DNA of 64,000 nucleotides from Paenibacillus kyungheensis. Lineage in GTDB: Bacteria; Bacillota; Bacilli; Paenibacillales; Paenibacillaceae. The number at the start of each line of letters is the position of its first letter. The stretch's first letter is position 1. Location of the stretch: contig NZ_CP117416.1 of assembly GCF_028606985.1 (NCBI RefSeq), forward strand, positions 4,465,001 to 4,529,000. The letters are read 5' to 3'. The notes beneath the pieces are model-generated. The model was not told where the DNA came from. It saw only the letters and a program-made list of their open reading frames with translations, and searched no databases. The translations under genes and the position numbers were made by a program. Of the stretch, positions 20,499 to 28,364 are shown piece by piece.

Positions 20499-21437
20499 TT
20501 AGATATAACCAATCATAATTAAAAATCGAAAAAGCCATTGTTCTGTTGTAGATTGTCGGTAAAGCTGGCATTGACGTAAAAAACGAATACGTTGCATGAA
20601 TGTGGAGCGTGGAGCGATAAATGCTTCCAATTGTTGCTTCATTTGAGGATCAGTTATCTCTTTACCATATATACGCTGAAATTCTTTAGCTTGTTGCACC
20701 AATAATTTTTTATCTTTATGTTTGCGAAAACTATTCCATTTTTTTTTCACTTTTTGCAGTAAGGTAGATTCTCCGCCTACTACGTTGTTATTGTGTTGTC
20801 TATAGTATACAGAAGGTGTGGGGTCAAAATAAACTTTACCAAAACAAGAAATAGTAAGATATATCCACCAGTCATGCATTTGAATTCGATTTAGATCAAT
20901 CTCTTTATCATAAAATAATTTAAACGCATCATAGCTTAACATAATCGTCGTTCCAACCGCTATATTTTGGAATAAAGCATTATAAAATGAAGGTTCTTTT
21001 CTCAGATTTTGCGGCCAGACTACTTTCGGATTAAGGTTTTCATCGGTAATCTGAGTAGCTGTACAGACCATATGCGGTTGATAAGGAGAGTCAGATATCG
21101 CAGAATCAAGTGTACTCACCTCTGCTGCAATTTTATGAGGTAACCATATATCATCTTGATCACAAAAACAAAAATATTGAGCTGTAGTATCTGCTTCCTT
21201 GATCAAACTCCAGAAACTACGTATTACACCAACATTTTCTGTTTGTAGATATGTTATTTGTTTCGGGTAGCTTTGAGCATAAGATTCAAGAATACTAAGT
21301 GTTGCATCTGTTGATCCGTCATCCCTAATTAGAATATGAATATTCGTATACGTTTGTTTTAAAATACTGTCCAATTGTTCTGCTATGTATTGAGCTCCAT
21401 TGTAAGTAGAAAGAAGTACCTGCACTTTTCCAGTCAT
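20499..21437 (-). CDS. GT2 glycosyltransferase, rhamnosyltransferase-like
   Basis: 312-residue GT-A fold enzyme. The N-terminal strand-loop VQVLLSTYNGAQYIAEQLDS and RDDGSTDATL bind the nucleotide sugar; CFCDQDDIWLPHKI carries the DxD region. These are hallmarks of the GT2 branch that includes alpha-1,2/1,3-L-rhamnosyltransferases such as RgpB and RfbF. I chose ATG 21437, with GAGG 5 nt upstream; a GTG 13 codons earlier (21476) has no site and would fall on the promoter -10. It appears to be a single-gene unit between the rfbD terminator and the next promoter. Linkage and acceptor are unknown. Confidence 0.8.
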   Translation of the reverse strand: MTGKVQVLLSTYNGAQYIAEQLDSILKQTYTNIHILIRDDGSTDATLSILESYAQSYPKQITYLQTENVGVIRSFWSLIKEADTTAQYFCFCDQDDIWLPHKIAAEVSTLDSAISDSPYQPHMVCTATQITDENLNPKVVWPQNLRKEPSFYNALFQNIAVGTTIMLSYDAFKLFYDKEIDLNRIQMHDWWIYLTISCFGKVYFDPTPSVYYRQHNNNVVGGESTLLQKVKKKWNSFRKHKDKKLLVQQAKEFQRIYGKEITDPQMKQQLEAFIAPRSTFMQRIRFLRQCQLYRQSTTEQWLFRFLIMIGYI

Positions 21438-21479
21438 AATAACCTCATTTGTTTTATTATCATCCCTATAATTCACTTT

Positions 21480-21509
21480 ATTGTAGCAGAATCAATACTA
21501 TAATTACAA
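21480..21509 (-). promoter_or_regulatory. Promoter of the GT2 gene, abutting the rfbD terminator
   Basis: Minus strand TTGTAA (21504-21509), 18-bp spacer ending in TGC, then TACAAT (21480-21485). The -35 lies in the T-tract that ends the preceding terminator. Confidence 0.5.
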
Positions 21510-21512
21510 AAA

Positions 21513-21560
21513 AACAGATAAGAGTTTATATGGTTTTGAAACCAAATTCTCTTATCTGTT
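21513..21560 (-). terminator. Terminator after rfbD
   Basis: 12-bp perfect outer stem (21513-21524 with 21549-21560) with a second small stem (GGTTT/AAACC) in the loop, followed on the minus strand by a run of T's. It lies 11 bp past the rfbD stop. Confidence 0.75.
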
Positions 21561-21571
21561 CATCTTAATGA

Positions 21572-22438
21572 TTAATCATTTTTGTACTCTTGCATAAAAG
21601 CATTTAATCCTTCTTGCCAAGAACGGATATCTGTAAATCCATTCGTTCTTATCGATAAATGCTCCATCACCGAATTAGCGGGTCTTGGAGCAGGTCTTGG
21701 AAATTCACTCGTAGCACATGGTTCCAGTACGGCTTGTATATCTATACCTAAAGTATCAATAGCCTGTCTGAATATTTCTTGTGTAAATTCATACCAGGTG
21801 CATGAGTCACTATTAGAAGCATGATAAACACCGTATTTTTCTGTCACCATCAATTCTGTCAAAAACTCTGCTAAGTCTACTGTATAGGTTGGCGAACCTT
21901 TTTGATCATGTACCACTTTAAGTTGCGGTTTTTCCTGACCTAACTTCAGCATAGTTTTCACAAAGTTGTTACCATGAAGTCCGTATACCCAAGAAGTGCG
22001 CACAATAAAGTATCGAGAAGATAAAGATTGAATCAATACTTCCCCAGCACGCTTCGATTTGCCATAGATACTTTGAGGATCTGTATTGTCATACTCATGG
22101 TAGGGTTGTACACCTTGTCCATCAAATACATAATCTGTACTAATATAGATCACTTTCGCTTGTACAGATTCTGCTGCTACAGCAATATTACGTGTTCCTA
22201 CAGCATTGACCAGATAAGCTCCATCAATATCAGTTTCAGCCACATCGACCGCTGTATAAGCCGCACAATGAATAATCACTTCCGGTTGAAAAGAAGTGAT
22301 GACTTGCTGGCATTGCTCTAGATTTGTAATATCTAATGTCTCACGATCGCAGCCTAATACTTCATGACCTTTCGCCTGGATGACTTTGACTGTATCTACT
22401 CCAAGCTGTCCAGAAGCACCTGTAACTAATACTTTCAT
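21572..22438 (-). CDS. rfbD: dTDP-4-dehydrorhamnose reductase RfbD/RmlD
   Basis: Last step of dTDP-L-rhamnose synthesis, reducing the 4-keto group with NAD(P)H. 288 residues, usual for RmlD. Short-chain dehydrogenase features: VTGASGQLGVD at the N-terminus, HCAAYTAVDVAE, STDYVFDGQG and the catalytic YGKSKRAGE; RTSWVYGLHGNNFVKTM is also conserved. AGGAG lies 7 nt upstream of the ATG, which overlaps the rfbB stop (ATGA). Part of the rfbA-rfbC-rfbB-rfbD series. Confidence 0.95.
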   Translation of the reverse strand: MKVLVTGASGQLGVDTVKVIQAKGHEVLGCDRETLDITNLEQCQQVITSFQPEVIIHCAAYTAVDVAETDIDGAYLVNAVGTRNIAVAAESVQAKVIYISTDYVFDGQGVQPYHEYDNTDPQSIYGKSKRAGEVLIQSLSSRYFIVRTSWVYGLHGNNFVKTMLKLGQEKPQLKVVHDQKGSPTYTVDLAEFLTELMVTEKYGVYHASNSDSCTWYEFTQEIFRQAIDTLGIDIQAVLEPCATSEFPRPAPRPANSVMEHLSIRTNGFTDIRSWQEGLNAFMQEYKND

Positions 22439-23457
22439 TGATTAGCTCCTAGACGATCTCCATATTGCTGTTGGTAATATTCTTGGTAAGCTCCTGAAGC
22501 AATACGAGTCCACCAGTCTTTGTTATCCAAGTACCATTGAATCGTTTCTTTAATTCCTGTTTCGAAATTATGCTTAGGCTTCCATCCAAGTTCACTCATG
22601 ATCTTCGTAGGGTCAATACCATAACGACGATCATGACCTAAACGATCTTCTACATATTTGATCAAAGATTCTGGCTTACCTAGTTGTTCCAAAATTGTTT
22701 TAACGATATGGATATTGGTACGTTCATTGTTACCACCAATATTATAAACTTCACCGTTTTTACCTTCATGAATAACTAGATCGATCGCGCTACAATGGTC
22801 TTCTACATACAACCAATCACGGATATTGAGTCCATCACCATATACAGGTAAAGCTTCATCAGCCAAAGAACGAGAAATAATCAACGGGATTAATTTCTCT
22901 GGAAATTGGAACGGCCCATAATTGTTAGAACAACGTGTAATATTAACCGGCAAACCAAAAGTTTCATGGTAAGCACGTACTAACAAATCTCCGCCTGCTT
23001 TACTAGCAGAATACGGGCTATTCGGTGTAATCGGAGTCTCTTCGGTAAATAGCCCTGTTTCGCCTAAAGAACCGTATACTTCATCTGTAGATACTTGTAC
23101 AAATTTTGTAATGTTATACTTTTTAGCAACGTCCAGAAGTACTTGAGTACCAACGACGTTTGTTTTCACAAAAATCTCTGGCTCCAAAATACTACGGTCT
23201 ACATGCGATTCTGCTGCAAAGTTAACAATCACATCTACACCATCTGCAACCAAGCGATCCATTGTAGCTGTATCTGCAATATCTGCTTTTACAAAGGTAT
23301 GTTTAGGATTGCCTTCGATCGCTTTTAAATTTTCTAAATTCCCTGCATACGTAAGAGCATCTACATTGATAATCTGGTACTCGGGATGTTCACGTAACAT
23401 ATATAGAACAAAATTACTACCAATAAAACCGGCTCCGCCAGTAACAAGCAATTTCAT
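22435..23457 (-). CDS. rfbB: dTDP-glucose 4,6-dehydratase RfbB/RmlB
   Basis: Converts dTDP-glucose to dTDP-4-keto-6-deoxyglucose. 340 residues. The NAD-binding TGGAGFIGSNF is at the N-terminus; FAAESHVDRSI and VSTDEVYGSLGETG are family signatures, the catalytic pair is in SPYSASKAGGD, and RCSNNYGPFQFPEK and DWLYVEDHCSAI follow. AGGAGG lies 7 nt before the ATG. It overlaps rfbD by 4 bp. Downstream use is dTDP-L-rhamnose for the rhamnosyltransferases in this cluster. Confidence 0.96.
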   Translation of the reverse strand: MKLLVTGGAGFIGSNFVLYMLREHPEYQIINVDALTYAGNLENLKAIEGNPKHTFVKADIADTATMDRLVADGVDVIVNFAAESHVDRSILEPEIFVKTNVVGTQVLLDVAKKYNITKFVQVSTDEVYGSLGETGLFTEETPITPNSPYSASKAGGDLLVRAYHETFGLPVNITRCSNNYGPFQFPEKLIPLIISRSLADEALPVYGDGLNIRDWLYVEDHCSAIDLVIHEGKNGEVYNIGGNNERTNIHIVKTILEQLGKPESLIKYVEDRLGHDRRYGIDPTKIMSELGWKPKHNFETGIKETIQWYLDNKDWWTRIASGAYQEYYQQQYGDRLGANQ

Positions 23458-23540
23458 AATTTGCCTCCTGTAAGAATCATATTTAGATTCTAACTATTTT
23501 ATTTATTATGCTCACCTAGTAACTAGTAAGCAGTGGAGTA

Positions 23541-24086
23541 TTAAAAGTTAAGTTCTGCGTCTTTTAATAAAGGATGGCGTGTATCTTTGTCAGATAATAC
23601 TGGATTCGATACCGGCCAATCGATATTTAGAGATGGATCATCCCAAGCAATACCGCGATCATGCTCAGGCGAATAATACTCATCTACTTTATAAATAACT
23701 TGAGTATTCGCTGCTAACGTACAGAAGCCATGTGCAAACCCTTGTGGAACTAACAATTGACGTTTATTCGCATCACTTAAAATAAATCCTTGCCATTGTC
23801 CAAATGTAGGTGAATCTTTACGAATATCCACAATCACATCATAAATCGAACCAGATATAACACGAATCAATTTAGTTTGTGCTTTAGGATTTAATTGGTA
23901 GTGCATTCCTCTCAGTACTCCAGGTTCAGCAGAAAGGGAATGATTATCCTGAATAAAATTATGTTTAATTCCATTTTCGTGCATTAATTTTTCATTATAA
24001 CTTTCCATAAAAAATCCACGATGGTCGCCATGAACAACAGGTTCGATGAGCTTGGCACCCTCTAATGTTAAAGATGTGACTTTCAT
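23541..24086 (-). CDS. rfbC: dTDP-4-dehydrorhamnose 3,5-epimerase RfbC/RmlC
   Basis: Epimerises C3 and C5 of the keto-sugar. 181 residues, the normal size. Cupin core with DHRGFFMESYNEK, FIQDNHSLS, GVLRGMHYQ (catalytic histidine), VIRVISGSIYDVIVD-like stretch and VPQGFAHGFCTL. A strong AAGGAGG lies 7 nt before the ATG. It lies 11 bp after rfbA, in the same operon. The 83-bp gap to rfbB holds no clear terminator. Confidence 0.95.
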   Translation of the reverse strand: MKVTSLTLEGAKLIEPVVHGDHRGFFMESYNEKLMHENGIKHNFIQDNHSLSAEPGVLRGMHYQLNPKAQTKLIRVISGSIYDVIVDIRKDSPTFGQWQGFILSDANKRQLLVPQGFAHGFCTLAANTQVIYKVDEYYSPEHDRGIAWDDPSLNIDWPVSNPVLSDKDTRHPLLKDAELNF

Positions 24087-24097
24087 GATGATCCTCC

Positions 24098-24841
24098 TTA
24101 CAGTTTGAGCTTACCGAACTCTTCGCCAAATACGATTTCTTGTGCTAGTTCATTTGCTTTTGCAAGCGATGCGTGCGTACCCGCGTCTGTCCACCAACCT
24201 GTAAGAATATCAAATGTTAACTCACCACGTTCAATATAAGCATTGTTTACATCTGTAATTTCTAATTCACCACGGTCAGATGGTTTTAACGTTTTAACAA
24301 TATCAAATACATTGTTATCAAACATATAAATACCTGTTACAGCGAAATCGCTTTTAGGTGCTTTTGGTTTTTCTTCAATTGAAATAATACGTTCGCCGTC
24401 CATTTCAGCTACACCATAACGCTGTGGATCATGAACCTGTTGTAGCAACAATTTAGCACCTTGTTTTTGCTCACGGAAATTTTGTACAAATGGAGCAATA
24501 TCATCAGCAAATACGTTATCGCCTAGAATAACAACCATTTGATCATCCGCTACAAAGTGTTCTGCTAGATCCAAAGCTTGTGCAATACCACCTGCTTCAT
24601 CCTGCACTTTGTATGTAAATGTAACGCCCATATCGCTACCGCTACCTAGTAAGTTAACTACATCACCCATATGGTCTTTACCTGTAACGATTAAGATATC
24701 TGTAATATCAGCTTGTTTTAATTTATATACGGAATGAAAAATCATAGGATATTTGCCAACAGGTAAAAGATGTTTATTGGTTACTTTGGTTAATGGATAA
24801 AGGCGTGAACCTGTACCACCTGCTAAAATTATGCCTTTCAT
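24098..24841 (-). CDS. rfbA: Glucose-1-phosphate thymidylyltransferase RfbA/RmlA
   Basis: Makes dTDP-glucose from dTTP and glucose-1-phosphate, the first step to dTDP-L-rhamnose. 247 residues, the short RmlA form common in Bacillota, lacking the extra C-terminal segment of about 290-residue enzymes. KGIILAGGTGSRLYPLT is the nucleotide-binding signature; GDNVFADD carries a metal aspartate, and IEEKPKAPKSDFAVTGIYM is conserved. The ATG at 24841 is chosen because GGAGG lies 8 nt upstream; the longer frame would overlap the upstream gene's stop. Confidence 0.95.
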   Translation of the reverse strand: MKGIILAGGTGSRLYPLTKVTNKHLLPVGKYPMIFHSVYKLKQADITDILIVTGKDHMGDVVNLLGSGSDMGVTFTYKVQDEAGGIAQALDLAEHFVADDQMVVILGDNVFADDIAPFVQNFREQKQGAKLLLQQVHDPQRYGVAEMDGERIISIEEKPKAPKSDFAVTGIYMFDNNVFDIVKTLKPSDRGELEITDVNNAYIERGELTFDILTGWWTDAGTHASLAKANELAQEIVFGEEFGKLKL

Positions 24842-24857
24842 AAATAAAACCTCCAGT

Positions 24858-25223
24858 TTATTTATCGACTGCAATGAATAATACGCCTATTACAATAATA
24901 ATTGCACCAATCCACTTCATTGGTGATACTGATTCGTGAAACATTAATACAGCTAAAAATATGCCTAAAACGTATGCAAGACTTTGAATTGGATATGCTA
25001 TAGAAAGAGGCAATCTGGATAATACTACAAACCAAATTAAAGTAGCTACTACATACAAAAACAACCCTATAATGATAGTAGGGGAAAATAATGCTTTCCA
25101 AGCAGTAGCTAATGTTACTCCACCTATTTTTTCCAAACCTAATTTAAAAAAGGCTTGACCACTTACTAGCATCAAAATATTCAGTAACAATAATACATAG
25201 CTTACCATAGAATCAATTTTCAA
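24858..25223 (-). CDS. Small four-helix membrane protein, SMR/EamA type, possible lipid-linked sugar flippase
   Basis: 121-residue protein with four membrane helices (starts near residues 6, 45, 70 and 100). The pattern GQAFFKLGLEKIGG, SRLPLSIAYPIQSLAYVLGI, FHESVSPMKWIGAIIIVIGV matches the SMR/EamA superfamily, including ArnE/ArnF-like undecaprenyl-phosphate-sugar flippases. The TTG start at 25223 has AAGGAG 10 nt upstream. It lies 4 bp after the DUF2304 gene and two genes after a DPM1-like GT2. In such company a role in flipping an undecaprenyl-phosphate hexose is plausible. A drug-efflux role is less likely here. Confidence 0.7.
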   Translation of the reverse strand: MKIDSMVSYVLLLLNILMLVSGQAFFKLGLEKIGGVTLATAWKALFSPTIIIGLFLYVVATLIWFVVLSRLPLSIAYPIQSLAYVLGIFLAVLMFHESVSPMKWIGAIIIVIGVLFIAVDK

Positions 25224-25227
25224 CGAA

Positions 25228-25602
25228 TTAACTCTCCTTTTTACTATGATCTTTTTCTTTCATTTTCTCTAATTCATATCTCAAAATTCCAATTTCCTGA
25301 GATAATTCTTTAATTTTGATTGTTGATTTAGAGACTTCTAATGTTAAAGAAAACATGATCATGATGGTTCCTAGTAAAGTTAATAAAAATAAGGCATTAA
25401 CAGGAAGTTCAATGCCCATAATGTGCGAAATATATGTGAATAATTTAGGGAATATTGCTAAAATAATACTCAAAATTGTAACTATGAACCACAAAATAGA
25501 GTACTTTAGTTCAAGCGTATATTTTCGAATCAAGTTAATTAAAATAAAAAAACCTACTAATGAGCCTAGTAACAAAATGATTTGAAGTTTTAGGGATACC
25601 AT
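25228..25602 (-). CDS. DUF2304 membrane protein
   Basis: 124-residue protein with three membrane helices (about residues 5-22, 35-55, 70-90) and a charged C-terminal coil (KIKELSQEIGILRYELEKMK). This is the DUF2304 architecture, usually encoded beside polyprenol-phosphate-sugar GT2 enzymes. The function is unknown; a scaffold or regulator for the GT2 is an inference from gene pairing. TAGGAG lies 6 nt before the ATG. It lies between the GT2 and the SMR-like flippase in a tight run. Confidence 0.75.
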   Translation of the reverse strand: MVSLKLQIILLLGSLVGFFILINLIRKYTLELKYSILWFIVTILSIILAIFPKLFTYISHIMGIELPVNALFLLTLLGTIMIMFSLTLEVSKSTIKIKELSQEIGILRYELEKMKEKDHSKKES

Positions 25603-25610
25603 AAATTCTC

Positions 25611-26318
25611 CTATACCAATTCTTTTCTAAATTTATCAATTAATATAGCTGCTGAAACTTTAATCATATAGTAAACAGATTTTAAAGAAGTAATAGAAGA
25701 TACTCCATTCGCTCTATGTTCCATAGTGACTGGGATTTCAAATACTCTTAAAGAATTTCTTTTTAAATACATAATTGATTCTGGTTCTGGATAATCAACA
25801 GGATATCTTTTTGCAAAAAGCTCAATTACTTTTCGGTTACATGCTCTAAATCCAGAAGTAGGATCTGTAATTAATTGGCCAGTAAGGAATAACAACAACT
25901 TAGAAAAGTAACTAATACCAACTCTTCTTAAAAATGTAGATTGAAACCCTTCTTTTTTTATATATCTAGAGCCAATAACTAAATCTGCATTATCTTCTAA
26001 AAGAGGTTGGATAATATCCTCTATATATTGAGGCTTATGTTGACCATCACCGTCTACTTGGATAGCAATATCAAAATGATGATGATATGCATATTTATAT
26101 CCCGTTTGGACAGCTCCTCCAATACCAAGATTACAAGGCAGATTTACAACAGGTATATCCAAACTTTTACACACAAATGCTGTTCTATCTGAAGAACAGT
26201 CATTAATTACGATAAATTCCAAATTTGGATTACCTAATGATTTAATAGATTTAATCAAACCTTCTAAATTATTTTCCTCGTTATACGCAGGAATAATAAC
26301 TAAAATCTTTTTATTAAT
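25611..26318 (-). CDS. DPM1/GtrB-like GT2 glycosyltransferase with apparent ATT start
   Basis: Likely transfers a hexose from a nucleotide sugar to undecaprenyl phosphate on the cytoplasmic face. The conventional reading starts at a TTG (26258), but that removes the first beta strand. Upstream in frame the DNA encodes NKKILVIIPAYNEENNLEGL, the canonical GT2 N-terminus. No ATG, GTG or TTG exists between the in-frame TGA (26334-26336) and that strand. GAGGGG lies 6 nt before an ATT at 26316-26318, which would give MNKKILVIIPAYNEE and 235 residues. Other motifs: VINDCSSDRT, QVDGDGQHKP (metal site), DPTSGFRACN. No C-terminal membrane segments are seen, unlike GtrB. Alternatives are a one-base sequencing error or -1 slippage at AAAAAG from an upstream ATG. 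Confidence 0.7.
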   Translation of the reverse strand: MNKKILVIIPAYNEENNLEGLIKSIKSLGNPNLEFIVINDCSSDRTAFVCKSLDIPVVNLPCNLGIGGAVQTGYKYAYHHHFDIAIQVDGDGQHKPQYIEDIIQPLLEDNADLVIGSRYIKKEGFQSTFLRRVGISYFSKLLLFLTGQLITDPTSGFRACNRKVIELFAKRYPVDYPEPESIMYLKRNSLRVFEIPVTMEHRANGVSSITSLKSVYYMIKVSAAILIDKFRKELV

Positions 26319-26348
26319 TCTAATCCCCTCATTTCAAATATATGATAT

Positions 26349-27800
26349 TTAAACAGCAGGAATCCAATATCGTATAATAAGCAAGAAAAACATTAACATA
26401 CAACTAAAACTGCAAAATGCTATAAGCATTGTGTTAATAATTTCATTATGCTCAAATTTCAAATATTTAGAAAGTTTATTGTTATATAACAGAATAAGCG
26501 CAAGTAAGATAATAGGAATAAAATATCTTCCTTGTACTCCAGAAACTTGTGCATACCCTACTCCACCAATTGAAGGTATAGAAGTCCATGTCAAATATAA
26601 TCCGGTTTCTATTAGTACAACAACAACTGCAAAAATAGCGAATATAAATAATCTCCGCAGTATATTAAACGATATGTTTTTATTACTGTCTATAATTGCT
26701 GTTAATAAAATAAGCAAGCAATAAAGATAAATAAAAGTTGGAGGGAAATTAGCATCTAACCAACCTAAATTTCCAATAAAACTATTTGTATAGAAGAAAC
26801 TTAAATGATAAAAAGTTCTAGCAATAATCAAGAAATATTCAAAAGGATTACTCAATATGAATATAAGCTGATTTGTACTATCACTTTGATCCGGACCAAA
26901 ATGTCCATGTATAGTACTTATTACTGCCCACAAAAGATAATTCACAATTCCAGCTAATGTTATTAAACTAAAATAAAGATATTTCTTTTTTGTACTATAA
27001 AACTTGCTGGTAGGTATTAAAAAGAATAAAAAGATAATTGGAAAATATACTTGCTTTAACTCAATTAAAACAAAAGAAAGTATACATAGTATAATGATAT
27101 GTTTTCGATTTATTTTCTCATGCTTTTTATCAAAAGAGAGCTTGAGAATAAGGCTAATAAATAACAAACATATACTAATAACCATACTATCATAGCTTAG
27201 GGAAGACACCAATCCTAAAGTCATAGGCATACACAAAATTAAAAATAGTACTCTCTTGTAAAAAGGAATCCATTTAATTGCCTTATATGCACAAAAAATA
27301 AAAAACAATAAATTTCCTATTCTTCCTGCATACATATAACTCATAGGATTGATCAACTCAGATTTACCTAACGAAAAAATATAAATAAAGATTCTAAACA
27401 AGAGCATACTCAATGCTTGAGGAATATATAATAAAGGATTTGTTTCAACAGTACTAAATTGACTGAATACTTTTTCTGTATAATCTGTTGATGTAGTTAT
27501 AGTTGAATAATACTTTTGGTAATTAAACTTCTGGCTAGCATCACCCATCATATACCGATTATCCGCCTCGAAATCAAGAACAGCTTTAGGAAGATAAAAA
27601 CCTAACTCATTCTTTTCATTCGCTTGTGGAATAAAATCAAATTGTGAAACTAAAAATGCTCTCTTAAAGTGACTATCCTCATCGGCCATTTGAAAAGGCG
27701 GGGTAACAAAAATATAAAGTAATCCAAAAAATAATAAGATACTCAATAGTTTAAGTTCAATACTAAATTTTTGTTTTATTTGCTTGTCTTCGTTCTCCAT
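26349..27800 (-). CDS. DUF2142 polytopic membrane protein, possible GT-C-type glycosyltransferase
   Basis: 483 residues with about 11-12 membrane helices. The first periplasm-side loop reads TPPFQMADEDSHFKRAF, the DUF2142 signature whose DED/H residues recall the GT-C loop aspartates of glycosyltransferases that use polyprenyl-phosphate sugars. The last third holds TGLYLTWTSIPSIGGVGYAQ and VQGRYFIPI, also typical of DUF2142. GGGAG lies rather far (13 nt) before the ATG. It lies just upstream of the DPM1-like GT2 and just downstream of a small beta-rich secreted-side protein gene. I infer that it uses the undecaprenyl-phosphate sugar made by its neighbours to decorate the glycan outside the membrane. 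Confidence 0.7.
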   Translation of the reverse strand: MENEDKQIKQKFSIELKLLSILLFFGLLYIFVTPPFQMADEDSHFKRAFLVSQFDFIPQANEKNELGFYLPKAVLDFEADNRYMMGDASQKFNYQKYYSTITTSTDYTEKVFSQFSTVETNPLLYIPQALSMLLFRIFIYIFSLGKSELINPMSYMYAGRIGNLLFFIFCAYKAIKWIPFYKRVLFLILCMPMTLGLVSSLSYDSMVISICLLFISLILKLSFDKKHEKINRKHIIILCILSFVLIELKQVYFPIIFLFFLIPTSKFYSTKKKYLYFSLITLAGIVNYLLWAVISTIHGHFGPDQSDSTNQLIFILSNPFEYFLIIARTFYHLSFFYTNSFIGNLGWLDANFPPTFIYLYCLLILLTAIIDSNKNISFNILRRLFIFAIFAVVVVLIETGLYLTWTSIPSIGGVGYAQVSGVQGRYFIPIILLALILLYNNKLSKYLKFEHNEIINTMLIAFCSFSCMLMFFLLIIRYWIPAV

Positions 27801-27833
27801 TTCTTAATAAATTCTCCCTTTTCCTTAAACCAT

Positions 27834-28364
27834 TTAGAATAAGGTTTTATTAAAATATACTTTAAATGATAAATCTCCGTCTTGATTTACTCCGTTAATT
27901 GTAAGATTCCCTTTAGGATAAGCATCGTTCTTTGATTTATACGCAGTTATGAACTTTCCAGCCATTCCATCCGTAGCTTTTATATATATATAATACTGTT
28001 TATTTTTTGAATATTTTATAGGCGGAAACCTAACATCGTAAAATGCATTATCAGCTAAGCTTTCAGCTTTTATAGTAGTTGAGTAAATATCGTTCGATTC
28101 ACCATAGTTTCGAATTCCTAAAGTGATACGCCCTGCATTTACTCTACCATAAGTAGCAAGCTTAATAGAGAAACCACTTAGATTATTAAGGTCAGAATAA
28201 AATGATTGACCTACTTCTTTGTTATTTGTAATTTCTCCTATATTTTGGTCACCTTCAACTGAAATGACTTCTGTCATTTTGCCTATATTCCCACCATATA
28301 CGTAAATAAAAAGAAGCACTAAAATGATAGGAATAATTGAACGTCTAAACCAATTTTGCTTCAT
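27834..28364 (-). CDS. Single-pass membrane protein with extracytoplasmic beta-rich domain, unknown function
   Basis: 176 residues (from ATG 28364; a start four codons earlier is possible). Arginines precede one membrane helix (SIIPIILVLLFIYVYGG, about residues 10-26). The rest faces outward and looks like a beta-sandwich: SFYSDLNNLSGFSIKLAT, GRITLGIRN, AFYDVRFPPI and QYYIYIKAT are alternating strands. That pattern recalls carbohydrate-binding-like jelly rolls found in C-terminal parts of some DUF2142 proteins. The start overlaps the upstream glycosyltransferase gene by 20 bp, with only a weak GGTGA site, so translation is probably coupled. I do not recognise a named family. Confidence 0.65.
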   Translation of the reverse strand: MKQNWFRRSIIPIILVLLFIYVYGGNIGKMTEVISVEGDQNIGEITNNKEVGQSFYSDLNNLSGFSIKLATYGRVNAGRITLGIRNYGESNDIYSTTIKAESLADNAFYDVRFPPIKYSKNKQYYIYIKATDGMAGKFITAYKSKNDAYPKGNLTINGVNQDGDLSFKVYFNKTLF

